Source: Candidatus Kaiserbacteria bacterium RIFCSPHIGHO2_01_FULL_58_22 (lineage in GTDB: Bacteria > Patescibacteriota > Minisyncoccia > Phycocordibacterales > UBA2100). From it: a DNA stretch of 14,460 bases. Positions 5,789 to 11,990 of this stretch are shown here, piece after piece. The notes under the pieces were generated by a model. It ran no database searches. It had not been told where the DNA came from and worked only from the letters and a program-made list of their open reading frames with translations. The DNA lies in NCBI GenBank assembly GCA_001781445.1, contig MFLB01000025.1, positions 1 through 14,460 on the forward strand. Reading direction: 5' to 3'. Every line of letters starts with the position of its first letter. Positions within the stretch are counted from its first letter, which is position 1. The position numbers and the translations under genes are program-made.

Positions 5789-7306
5789 TTGCTCGCGCCA
5801 GAGCACGTAGCCGTAGTCGACGCGCGCGGAGGGCGTGAAGGGCGCGGGGTCGAAGGCCTGCAGGCGGTCGTAGGTCGTGTAGCGATTCTGGAAACCGGAA
5901 CTGCCATACCATGTGGCGGCGCGCAACTTCGAGATGATGGAGCCGTTCAGGGTGAGCGAATTGCGAATGTTGTACGAAGTGCCAGAATATCCGTAAAAGT
6001 ACCTGCCGTAAAAACCGTTTTGCGCGACAAAAACGCCACGAATTGACATGTCATTGGGAACCTTGTTCGCGAAGCGGACCGCGTGTTCGGCTATCGCGGT
6101 GAGTCCGGTGGTGCCGTCGGTCGTCGCGTAGCCGATGTTTCCCTCCGAAACACTTATGGTACCGCCGAGAATGATATCCGGGCTGAAACTCCCTGGATCC
6201 GCCGCGACGACCGTCATCTTGCCGGAAACAGTTCCGCTTATCCATGTCTTGGCCTCCGAGTAGATGAGTGCGCAGTCGGACAGAAGAGAATACGTGCCGA
6301 CCGTAGTCTCGCTCGCTATATCCGAACGGTCGGTTACTAAATTTCCGGTTTGCGGATCAAATGCGCTCGACAACGAGTTTGTGCTCGTCACGCGCTTCAC
6401 GGTTACCGTGCCGTCCGAATTGAACACGATGTGAAATCCCTTCGACTCGCTCCCGCCCACGGAGGAAAACTGGCTCCCCTGGGCGATGCCGTCCAGATAC
6501 ACGCGGATCGGCGAGAGGTAGAGGCCGTCTGCATTGGCATAGCCCTGAAGCGGCGCGGTATCCGCGATCATCGTGGCGAAATTGATCTCGCCGACGGGAA
6601 ATTGCCACAATGCGCTCCCCGGTCCGTTGCCGAACACGCCGTCTTCCCATCGCGATGGACTACAGCCGAATGAAGACGTGCACCAGAACTCGTCCTCGCC
6701 GAGCTTGCTGGAAACCGTGGAGTTGTTCGTACCATCCATGCGTACAACGCTGTTCCCGTGTACGGGACCCGTTACGTTGGACGCGTACCAGACCCCGCTG
6801 TCAGTGACGAAGGCATACTCGGCAACAGCCGGACGCATATAGCGCGCGGCGAGGGTTCGCTTGAAGCGCGCGTCGGCGTTGGAGACGCCTTCCGATCCGA
6901 CGTCTATCCACTGCACGCGCCCGCACTGCATCTTTGCGCTCGCGGTGATATTCGCGCTTCCGAGCTCTCCACCCTCCGGATCGTTCACGGCGTATGAATA
7001 CGAAGGCTGAAGGCCAGTGCCGTCCTCACGAATAGCCGTGTTGTGCGCGACGTGCCACTTAAAATACTCGAGGCCGCTCTCGGCGATGGAGAGCGCTTCC
7101 TCGCGCGCGTGGAGCGCACGGCCATACTTCGCCTGCTCCAAGACGTAGCCGACGAGCGCGCCCATGATGAGCGTGAAGACCCCCATGAAGGCGACGACCA
7201 AGAGCGTGGTTACGCCGCTCTGCAGTTGACAGTTGACAGTTGACAGTTGACCGCGGGACTGGGCCCTTTTTCCTGAAAGCTGAACGCTGAAAGCTGAAAG
7301 CTGCAT
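5786..7306 (-). CDS. PilX-like minor pilin / pilus-tip protein, 506 aa
   Basis: A large pilin-like exported protein, last gene of the pilin cluster. The single N-terminal transmembrane helix (about 32-57, VTTLLVVAFMGVFTLIMG...) follows Gly31, and the next part (ALHAREEALSIAESGLEYFKW) is the amphipathic helix typical of PilX/PulK-type minor pilins. Position +5 is Leu instead of the usual Glu, which also occurs in PilX-type proteins. The C-terminal 400 residues are beta-rich with a PVHGNSVVRMDG motif; no enzyme fold was recognised. The start is ATG 7306, 1 nt after the TAG of the upstream pilin gene; no ATG, GTG or TTG start lies between it and the membrane helix. Two 31-bp heptad modules (7273-7303 and 7223-7253) therefore lie in the translated leader. 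A gain or loss of one heptamer would shift the frame before the membrane helix. Confidence 0.75.
   Translation of the reverse strand: MQLSAFSVQLSGKRAQSRGQLSTVNCQLQSGVTTLLVVAFMGVFTLIMGALVGYVLEQAKYGRALHAREEALSIAESGLEYFKWHVAHNTAIREDGTGLQPSYSYAVNDPEGGELGSANITASAKMQCGRVQWIDVGSEGVSNADARFKRTLAARYMRPAVAEYAFVTDSGVWYASNVTGPVHGNSVVRMDGTNNSTVSSKLGEDEFWCTSSFGCSPSRWEDGVFGNGPGSALWQFPVGEINFATMIADTAPLQGYANADGLYLSPIRVYLDGIAQGSQFSSVGGSESKGFHIVFNSDGTVTVKRVTSTNSLSSAFDPQTGNLVTDRSDIASETTVGTYSLLSDCALIYSEAKTWISGTVSGKMTVVAADPGSFSPDIILGGTISVSEGNIGYATTDGTTGLTAIAEHAVRFANKVPNDMSIRGVFVAQNGFYGRYFYGYSGTSYNIRNSLTLNGSIISKLRAATWYGSSGFQNRYTTYDRLQAFDPAPFTPSARVDYGYVLWREQ
7223..7253 (-). repeat. 31-bp heptad module within the pilin leader (CTGTCAA type)
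   Basis: On the plus strand CAGTTGA occurs four times exactly (7223-7250). On the minus strand it reads CGGTCAA, three CTGTCAA units and CTG. It lies between the start codon and membrane helix of the 506-aa pilin and is translated (as GQLSTVNCQLQ) if ATG 7306 is used. Confidence 0.9.
7273..7303 (+). repeat. 31-bp heptad module abutting the 506-aa pilin start (CTGAAAG type)
   Basis: Units CTGAAAG, CTGAACG, CTGAAAG, CTGAAAG, then CTG. On the coding strand it begins immediately after the ATG (7306-7304) and encodes QLSAFSVQLS of the leader peptide. Confidence 0.9.
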
Positions 7307-7307
7307 A

Positions 7308-7898
7308 CTATTGTCCCGAGAGGTTCCGCAGTGCGGCGGAAGAGCGGATGTAGAACGGGTCGGGGAGCTTCCCCGTGTCAACGTCCACGACGATGTTCAC
7401 CGTCACGAAGCGCACCGCGGCAATGTCGGCATAGTCCGTTACCTGCGCGCCCTCCTCGTCGTAATACGTGAACATGACGAGGCTTTCGTCGGCATTGCGC
7501 ACGTACTGGGAGACGACGGATGTCGTTTCCGCCCCCGTGTAGGCGGGCGGATCGCCCGACGGATCGCCGACGCCCTCCATGACGGCGGAGCCGTTCAGGT
7601 AGTAGCGCACCTTCTCGATGAGCGGGTCCGCGTCCACGTCCGCGTAGAACGCGAACTGGTCGTCCGCAAGGGAGACGATCGGGTACGCGCCGTCGGAGGC
7701 GTACGCCGCCTCGCGGATTGCGCGCACCATCGCGTCGATGCCGCGCTGGGCGGAGGCGACCGAACTTGCCTGGTCGAGAGTAACGGCGTTCACGCGGTAA
7801 AAGTAGAGGATGGACGATACGACGGCTCCCACCGTGAACGTGAATACCGAAAGCCACACCAGGACTTCGAGTGTGGAAAATCCGAGGGAGTATCGCAT
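7308..7898 (-). CDS. Type IV pilin-like protein with prepilin N-terminus (PulJ/PilW-like), 196 aa
   Basis: A minor pilin-like protein with a clear class III leader: MRYSLG followed by FSTLEVLVWLSVFTF, cleavage expected after Gly6, methylated residue Phe7, Glu11 at +5, and one membrane helix to about residue 32. The remainder (QRGIDAMVRAIREAAYASDGAYP..., ending in a C-terminal beta domain) resembles the PulJ/PilW group that primes pilus assembly. The ATG at 7898 is chosen because it gives a short, normal leader; a longer open frame upstream runs into a palindromic repeat and is not credible. Only 1 nt separates its TAG from the next gene's ATG, implying translational coupling. It is preceded by a 130-bp gap holding a long inverted repeat. 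Prepilin peptidase would process it; that gene is not in the window. Confidence 0.83.
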   Translation of the reverse strand: MRYSLGFSTLEVLVWLSVFTFTVGAVVSSILYFYRVNAVTLDQASSVASAQRGIDAMVRAIREAAYASDGAYPIVSLADDQFAFYADVDADPLIEKVRYYLNGSAVMEGVGDPSGDPPAYTGAETTSVVSQYVRNADESLVMFTYYDEEGAQVTDYADIAAVRFVTVNIVVDVDTGKLPDPFYIRSSAALRNLSGQ

Positions 7899-7907
7899 AC
7901 GACTATT

Positions 7908-8030
7908 AGAGCATGTCTGGAAACCCCTCCCGCCGTAAGGTTTCCGCGACGAGGACTGTTTGAGCGAAGCGAGTTCCGCAGGCGCGGAAACCTGAAGGCG
8001 GGAGTGAGTGTGGGTTTCCGAACATGCTCT
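7908..8030. repeat. 123-bp long imperfect inverted repeat between two pilin genes
   Basis: Four pairs of perfect arms nest in order: AGAGCATGT/ACATGCTCT (7908-7916/8022-8030); GGAAACCC/GGGTTTCC (7919-7926/8012-8019); CTCCCGCC/GGCGGGAG (7927-7934/7997-8004); AGGTTTCCGCG/CGCGGAAACCT (7938-7948/7983-7993). The loop is 34 nt and includes GAGCGAAGCGAG. In RNA it would fold as one long branched hairpin. Its outer arm includes two bases of the upstream gene's stop codon (8031-8029). Confidence 0.9.
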
Positions 8031-9816
8031 ATTGCGGCATGAGCACGACGTTCTCGACGGTGAGTCCGGAAACCGGCGCGGTCCCGCTTCCGCCGGCATA
8101 GCCGTCCGCCGTCACGACGTAGCCGTACGTCCCTTCTGGAATGTCCGAGAAGAACGCGCGCCCGCACGAGCCGGAGGTCGAGGTCGCCGCGTACGAGGGG
8201 CCGGAAATGGCGATGGTCGCGCCGGGCACGGACTCGCCGGACCCTCCGGCGACAGCGATCGTGAGGGCGTGCGCCGCCTGCGTGAGGTAGAGGGAGGTGC
8301 TCTGCGCGGCATTCGGCGGGAGGTACTCCGCCTGCGGCGCGCACGAGTACGCGAGTTCGTACCCGCTCGCGGCGGGGATCGTTATCTCGTACGTATCCCA
8401 TTCCATGTTCGAGAGCGCGAGGACGCCCTGCGCGTCGGTCTGAAGACTTTTTTCATACTTGTAGACGATCGGGTCGGTGCCGATGCGCTTCGCGCCGCGC
8501 ATGTCGAACGCCGCGTTCCCGAGCGGCACGGGACCGTAATCGTAGAGAACATCGTACGAGTCTACCGAGGGCGTCGTGCTCGCGTCTCCGGTCGAAAGCG
8601 TCGCGCGCACGGCGATGGCCGGGTACGTACTCGTGGAGAGGCCGTACAGATCCACCGCCGGAGACGAGAATCCCGCGGCGTTGCCCGGCAGAGCCGCGTC
8701 GGGGATCGGAGCGCCGTACGCATCGAGGAAACGGAAGATGACGGACGTATCCTCGGGCGTCGAGCCGCTCCAGCTGAACTCGCGCCAGCGCGCGAGGTAG
8801 GGGGGGCCGATCAAAACGGATTCCAGTTCGCCCCACGAAGGATACGGGTCCGAGCCCGAAAGGCGCGCGACCCCGGCAGAAACCGCGATGTCAGTGGAGG
8901 AGGCCACCTGGCCGTCGCCGCTGAACGTTTCATCCCACGTCTCGCGATCGATCGCCGAGAACGTGCGGACTGTCTTTCCGGCGAGGTAGTCAATGCCCGA
9001 GTCCGGGGAACCGAATGTTACGGTCGTCGTCTGATTCTGGAACACGGCCGCGTGCGCGGGCGTCGGGTTCGGATTTTCGGGACTCGATGCGTAGGTTTGA
9101 GCGCTGTTGTAGCCCGCTTTCGAGACAGAAACTTCGTAGCCCGAAGCGACGGGAGCTCCGGCAATGACGACGCGGCCGCTGTCGTTCGCGTAGGTCGCGA
9201 TGTCAACCGCGGGGACAATGGAATCGTTCACAATCTCCACCCGCGCGTTCGGGACCGGCTCGCTCGTCGCGTTCAAGACATCTATGCGGAGCGTGCCGCA
9301 GGGCGTGCCGCAGTCCACCTCTTCCCCGTTCAGGGGTTCGACGCGGGCGACCATGAGGACCCGTCGCTCCCCCGTGCGCGAATCCCACGACATCTCGATG
9401 CGCACTTGCTTGTAATCGACGATCCTGCCGTTCTCGTCCGCTTCGTTCTCGCCGTCCTCCGGATCGTCCGCGTATTGGATGGTCGTGCGGCGCGTGTAGG
9501 GAATGCCGCTTAAGGTTACCGGTTCGGACTGCGCGATGGGACCCGAGGGAATGCCGCCCACGGTGCCGACCGAAGCGTAATCGAGGCTCCGCACGTACTC
9601 CATGCGCTCGTTCATGAGCGCCAATGCCCCGGCGCGCGCCCTGTTGTTCGTCACCACGTCTATCGAGAGCTGGAACGCCGCGAAGATGCCCAGGAATACG
9701 ACGAGCATCAGGGCCGATCCGACGACCGTGTCGATGAGCGTGACGCCGCGAGAACAGCTTCCAGCTTTCGGCTTTCGGCTTTCAGGAAAGAAGGGCGGTT
9801 GATGGATTTGGTTCAT
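8029..9816 (-). CDS. Large minor pilin with carboxypeptidase-regulatory-like beta domains, 595 aa
   Basis: Pilin-like N-terminus: leader ending CSRG, cleavage after Gly24, then VTLIDTVVGSALMLVVFLGIF. Position +5 is Asp29 rather than Glu. One membrane helix spans about 25-50, followed by the usual amphipathic helix (ARAGALALMNERMEYVRSL). The long ectodomain has two repeats of a CarboxypepD_reg/SpaA-like fold, about 173-245 (PVPNARVEIVN...GYEVSVSKAGY) and 516-595 (SVPGATIAISG...GTYGYVVTADGY). A presumed beta-rich region lies between. Such domains usually serve as rigid stalk or adhesion modules. ATG 9816 is the only start before the membrane helix, so the heptad module at 9755-9785 is translated as part of the leader. 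It follows pilC by 29 bp that are almost entirely another heptad module. Ligand unknown. Confidence 0.78.
   Translation of the reverse strand: MNQIHQPPFFPESRKPKAGSCSRGVTLIDTVVGSALMLVVFLGIFAAFQLSIDVVTNNRARAGALALMNERMEYVRSLDYASVGTVGGIPSGPIAQSEPVTLSGIPYTRRTTIQYADDPEDGENEADENGRIVDYKQVRIEMSWDSRTGERRVLMVARVEPLNGEEVDCGTPCGTLRIDVLNATSEPVPNARVEIVNDSIVPAVDIATYANDSGRVVIAGAPVASGYEVSVSKAGYNSAQTYASSPENPNPTPAHAAVFQNQTTTVTFGSPDSGIDYLAGKTVRTFSAIDRETWDETFSGDGQVASSTDIAVSAGVARLSGSDPYPSWGELESVLIGPPYLARWREFSWSGSTPEDTSVIFRFLDAYGAPIPDAALPGNAAGFSSPAVDLYGLSTSTYPAIAVRATLSTGDASTTPSVDSYDVLYDYGPVPLGNAAFDMRGAKRIGTDPIVYKYEKSLQTDAQGVLALSNMEWDTYEITIPAASGYELAYSCAPQAEYLPPNAAQSTSLYLTQAAHALTIAVAGGSGESVPGATIAISGPSYAATSTSGSCGRAFFSDIPEGTYGYVVTADGYAGGSGTAPVSGLTVENVVLMPQ
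9755..9785 (-). repeat. 31-bp heptad module in the 595-aa pilin leader (CTGAAAG type)
   Basis: Read on the minus strand: CTGAAAG, CCGAAAG, CCGAAAG, CTGGAAG, then CTG. It is translated within the leader peptide (ESRKPKAGSCS) between the ATG at 9816 and the prepilin cleavage site. Confidence 0.88.
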
Positions 9817-9817
9817 G

Positions 9818-9848
9818 CTGAAAGCTTACAGCTGACACCTGAAAGCTA
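9818..9848 (+). repeat. 31-bp heptad module filling the pilC / pilin junction
   Basis: Units CTGAAAG, CTTACAG, CTGACAC, CTGAAAG, then CTA. The closing CTA is, on the minus strand, the TAG stop of pilC. The other end stops 1 nt before the ATG of the 595-aa pilin. The module thus occupies the whole ribosome-binding region of that gene, and no Shine-Dalgarno sequence remains visible. Confidence 0.88.
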
Positions 9849-11066
9849 CCCGATATTCTGCGACAGCGAGTAGATGGGCGTTATCATCGAGACCGCGAAG
9901 AAGCCGACCGCGCCGCCGATCGCGACCATCAGGAACGGCTCGATGATGGTTGAGAGGTCCTTGGTCTTCCGATCCACCTCGTCTTCGTAAAAGAGCGCGA
10001 GGCGCTTCAGCATCTCCGAAAGCGCCCCGGTCTCCTCGCCGACCGCCATCATCTCGCCGACGAACGCCGGATAGAGATCTTCGCGGCGCACGAAGGCGCT
10101 CGACATGGGCTCTCCCCGCCCGACGCTCTTGCCCGCCTCCGCGATGACGTCGCGAAAGTACGAATTTTGGACCACCTGCCCCGCGATCTCGAGAGAAGCA
10201 AGAACGTCGACGCCGGAGGAGAGGAGCGAGGCGAGCGTGCGCGAGGTGCGGGCCGCGTTCACCTCCCTCACCATTACCCCGATCAGCGGCATCCGGACGA
10301 ACGTGAGGTCCGCCGCCCGCTTCCCGAACGGGGTCCGGACGCCCGCGTAGACGAGCGCGATCCCGGCCGCCGTTATGACAAACGCGAGCACCGTGTTCTG
10401 GACGAGGAAGTTGCTCACCCCGATCACGGCCCGCGTCGAGGCCGGCAATTCCGCGTTCATTTCCGCGAAGGTGGACGCGAGCGTAGGCACCACGTAGATC
10501 ATCATGAGGACGCCGATGCCGATGATGGCGATGACGATGATGGCCGGGTAGATGAGCGCGCCGCGTATCTTTTTCTTGAGCTGGTACATCCGCTCCATCT
10601 GGTCGGAGACGACCGCGAGCGAATCGGGAAGGCTCCCCCCTTCTTCGCCCGCGCGCACCATCGCGACGAAAAGGTTCGAGAAGAGGCGCGGGAATTTCGC
10701 CAACGCCTCGTGCAGGGTCGCCCCACGGCGCACGTCGCTCGCGATCTGCGTAATCGTGGCGGAGAGCTTCGGATTCTTGACCTGCCGCTCCAAGACCGAG
10801 AGCGCGCGGGCGAGCGCGAGCCCAGCCCCGAGCATTGCGCCGAGGTTGCGCGCGAGGAGTATCTTGTCGTACTCCTTCACCGTCGTGAGCTTCGCGTTCC
10901 AGTATTTGAGATTGAACCAACTATTGGTTCCCTCTTCCGACATCGCGACTATCTTCCCGCCCTCGCGGCGCACGATGGAGTAGAGCTCGAAGCGGTCGCG
11001 CGCCTCCGCGACGCCGGTGTACATCTCTCCGCCCGCTTTCTCTGCGGTGTATGAAAAGCGCGCCAT
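9846..11066 (-). CDS. pilC: Type IV pilus inner-membrane platform protein PilC (T2SS F family)
   Basis: A 406-aa polytopic protein that forms the inner-membrane platform of the pilus and couples the PilB ATPase to pilin insertion. It has the family's duplicated cytoplasmic domain: repeat 1 at about 70-193 (LGAMLGAGLALARAL, VRAGEEGGSLPDSL) and repeat 2 at about 272-396 (LASLLSSGVDVLASLEIAG, VGEETGALSEML). Three membrane segments lie at about 170-195, 218-242 and 375-397. Length and order match the family. The ATG at 11066 gives MARFSYTAEKAGG, close to the canonical start. TATACT lies 7 nt upstream, so the mRNA may be leaderless. It heads a run of three pilin-like genes and is separated from pilB by a 920-bp island with an antitoxin gene and a dispersed repeat. 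Confidence 0.95.
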   Translation of the reverse strand: MARFSYTAEKAGGEMYTGVAEARDRFELYSIVRREGGKIVAMSEEGTNSWFNLKYWNAKLTTVKEYDKILLARNLGAMLGAGLALARALSVLERQVKNPKLSATITQIASDVRRGATLHEALAKFPRLFSNLFVAMVRAGEEGGSLPDSLAVVSDQMERMYQLKKKIRGALIYPAIIVIAIIGIGVLMMIYVVPTLASTFAEMNAELPASTRAVIGVSNFLVQNTVLAFVITAAGIALVYAGVRTPFGKRAADLTFVRMPLIGVMVREVNAARTSRTLASLLSSGVDVLASLEIAGQVVQNSYFRDVIAEAGKSVGRGEPMSSAFVRREDLYPAFVGEMMAVGEETGALSEMLKRLALFYEDEVDRKTKDLSTIIEPFLMVAIGGAVGFFAVSMITPIYSLSQNIG

Positions 11067-11073
11067 TCAGTTA

Positions 11074-11098
11074 AGTATACCCTGTGAGATATTTCACT
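11074..11098 (-). promoter_or_regulatory. Candidate pilC promoter with an overlapping CRP-like palindrome
   Basis: TATACT (11079-11074, minus strand) ends 7 nt before the pilC ATG, placing transcription start at the start codon. Just upstream lies TGTGA-N6-TCACT (11083-11098), matching the TGTGA-N6-TCACA layout of CRP/FNR-family sites. No good -35 is seen. If it is a real operator, its position over the -10/-35 spacer would favour repression. Confidence 0.4.
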
Positions 11099-11403
11099 CT
11101 GACCTTTGTGCACACGCGAAACGGTTCCCGATATCTCTCAACGGTAATGAAGCATTCGAAGAATGTATCTCATTGGGTATAGCGCGCGGATTCTCTCAAT
11201 CGCGGGATTTCGCCTTGAAATGTATATACAGTTCCCCCATAGAACTTTTTGGCTCCTCGGCTCGAAAATCCAAATAGATGAGGACAGATCACCAACGAGC
11301 TACCCAGTCCTTTCTATCACCCAAAAAAGTCAACGAGACCGAAGACTCCGGGAGTTCAACACCCGGAGCCTAAAACCTCTGGCCGCTGATTTGAATATCC
11401 CGA
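11099..11403. other. 305-bp gap without a supported gene
   Basis: This stretch lies between the orphan antitoxin gene and the pilC promoter. Its base composition is more AT-rich than the flanking pilus genes. I looked for a tRNA, a small toxin gene and a tmRNA-like end and found none convincing. The only clear structure is the hairpin at 11346-11368. Short plus-strand open frames cross it but lack recognisable protein features. Confidence 0.5.
11346..11368 (-). terminator. Hairpin downstream of the orphan antitoxin gene
   Basis: CTCCGGG (11346-11352) and CCCGGAG (11362-11368) form a 7-bp GC-rich stem with a 9-nt loop, 36 bp past the antitoxin stop on the minus strand. A T-run occurs only about 15 nt further on, so intrinsic termination is uncertain. 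Confidence 0.4.
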
Positions 11404-11718
11404 TCATTCTTTGTGCGCGTATTTGTGGATTATGGAACCGATGAGCGTCTGATACGGCAACCCCTCCTGGATAGCCTTCGACTTGATGCGCTCAAGATCC
11501 ACCGATGTCAGGCGGATGCTGATACTCTTGGATTTGCGTAGCGTAAACCGCGCTGCAGTCTGCAGGCGCTTTTTCATCTTCTCGAACTCTTTTTTCGGTA
11601 ACGGTTTCCATTCTCCGCGCTCAACCGAGAGAAGTTGTTCGCGTTCTTCGTCGTCAAGCTTCCACCTTTTCGCCCAGGCTTCGAATTCTTTCCTATCTTG
11701 AAATTTTTTTGTATTCAT
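11404..11718 (-). CDS. CopG-family (ribbon-helix-helix) antitoxin-like protein, no toxin partner
   Basis: A 104-aa protein resembling the CopG_antitoxin/BrnA-type group. The N-terminal half is charged and helical (EFEAWAKRWKLDDEEREQL). The C-terminal part (about 62-104) has the ribbon-helix-helix pattern SKSISIRLTSVDLERIKSKA followed by GLPYQTLIGSIIHKYA, typical of these DNA-binding antitoxins. Such genes normally sit next to a BrnT/RelE-type toxin. Here neither side has one: upstream is a 141-bp repeat and downstream a gene-free gap. It may be an orphan antitoxin, a free-standing regulator or the remnant of a toxin-antitoxin pair. TATCAT ends 7 nt before the ATG, so it could have its own leaderless transcript. 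It interrupts the pilB-pilC order, suggesting it arrived as part of a mobile or repeat-borne segment. Confidence 0.78.
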   Translation of the reverse strand: MNTKKFQDRKEFEAWAKRWKLDDEEREQLLSVERGEWKPLPKKEFEKMKKRLQTAARFTLRKSKSISIRLTSVDLERIKSKAIQEGLPYQTLIGSIIHKYAHKE

Positions 11719-11731
11719 AGGTGCGATGATA
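11719..11731 (-). promoter_or_regulatory. Candidate -10 box of the orphan antitoxin gene
   Basis: TATCAT (11731-11726) is followed by 7 nt and then the ATG at 11718. A clear -35 is lacking. The spacing equals that seen at pilC, recJ and the Phd-type antitoxin gene. Confidence 0.35.
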
Positions 11732-11768
11732 CATCTGATAACAAGCTTTTTGTGTGCTTCCGGCTCGG

Positions 11769-11909
11769 AATGAAGCTCCTCGCAGCAAGCTGCGAGGTAT
11801 CTGCGGAATTCTTCGTAGCCGCCAACCCTACTTCGCTAAAGCTACGAAGGGTTCTACTCACGCCTTCATCCCCGCAGCAAGCTACGGGGTATTCGGCGAA
11901 GTAGAATAA
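11769..11909 (+). repeat. 141-bp dispersed structured repeat, copy 2
   Basis: Same orientation as copy 1 (1431-1571) with 139 of 141 identical bases. The change at 11790 turns a G-U pair of the first hairpin into G-C. The change at 11875 creates a C-A mismatch in the third hairpin on this strand (a G-U pair on the other). It lies between the orphan antitoxin gene and the end of pilB, in the only large break of the pilus locus. An 84-codon open frame crosses it on the minus strand but is judged spurious. Confidence 0.88.
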
Positions 11910-11990
11910 TTGTTTTGAGAAAGATATGAACGCGCTCTTGAAGGAGCTACATATACAAATCATATACACTCTCTTTCTCGTGTTAAGTCG

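Noticed and set aside
7223..7303. CRISPR-like or promoter array (repeated TTGAC)
   Set aside because: Units are 7 bp with no spacers, so it is not CRISPR. The TTGACA-like strings are on the plus strand, pointing away from the genes, and no -10 box follows.
7899..8099. Longer N-terminal extension of the 196-aa pilin (start at 8099)
   Set aside because: The extra 67 residues are translated palindrome and would place a prepilin leader in the middle of the protein; ATG 7898 gives a standard 6-residue leader.
8008..9513. 501-codon plus-strand open frame opposite the large pilin gene
   Set aside because: Arg/Val/Asp-rich low-complexity translation with no recognisable fold; the opposite strand has a full prepilin leader and structured domains.
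11067..11403. Possible tRNA or small toxin gene between the orphan antitoxin gene and pilC
   Set aside because: A CCGGG-N9-CCCGG hairpin with TTCAAC in the loop suggested a T-arm, but loop size and the missing acceptor and anticodon arms rule it out. No frame shows a RelE- or BrnT-like pattern.
11715..11969. 84-codon minus-strand open frame across the second 141-bp repeat
   Set aside because: Most of it is translated repeat hairpins. The equivalent frame is not maintained as a full gene at the first copy, and no protein features are visible.
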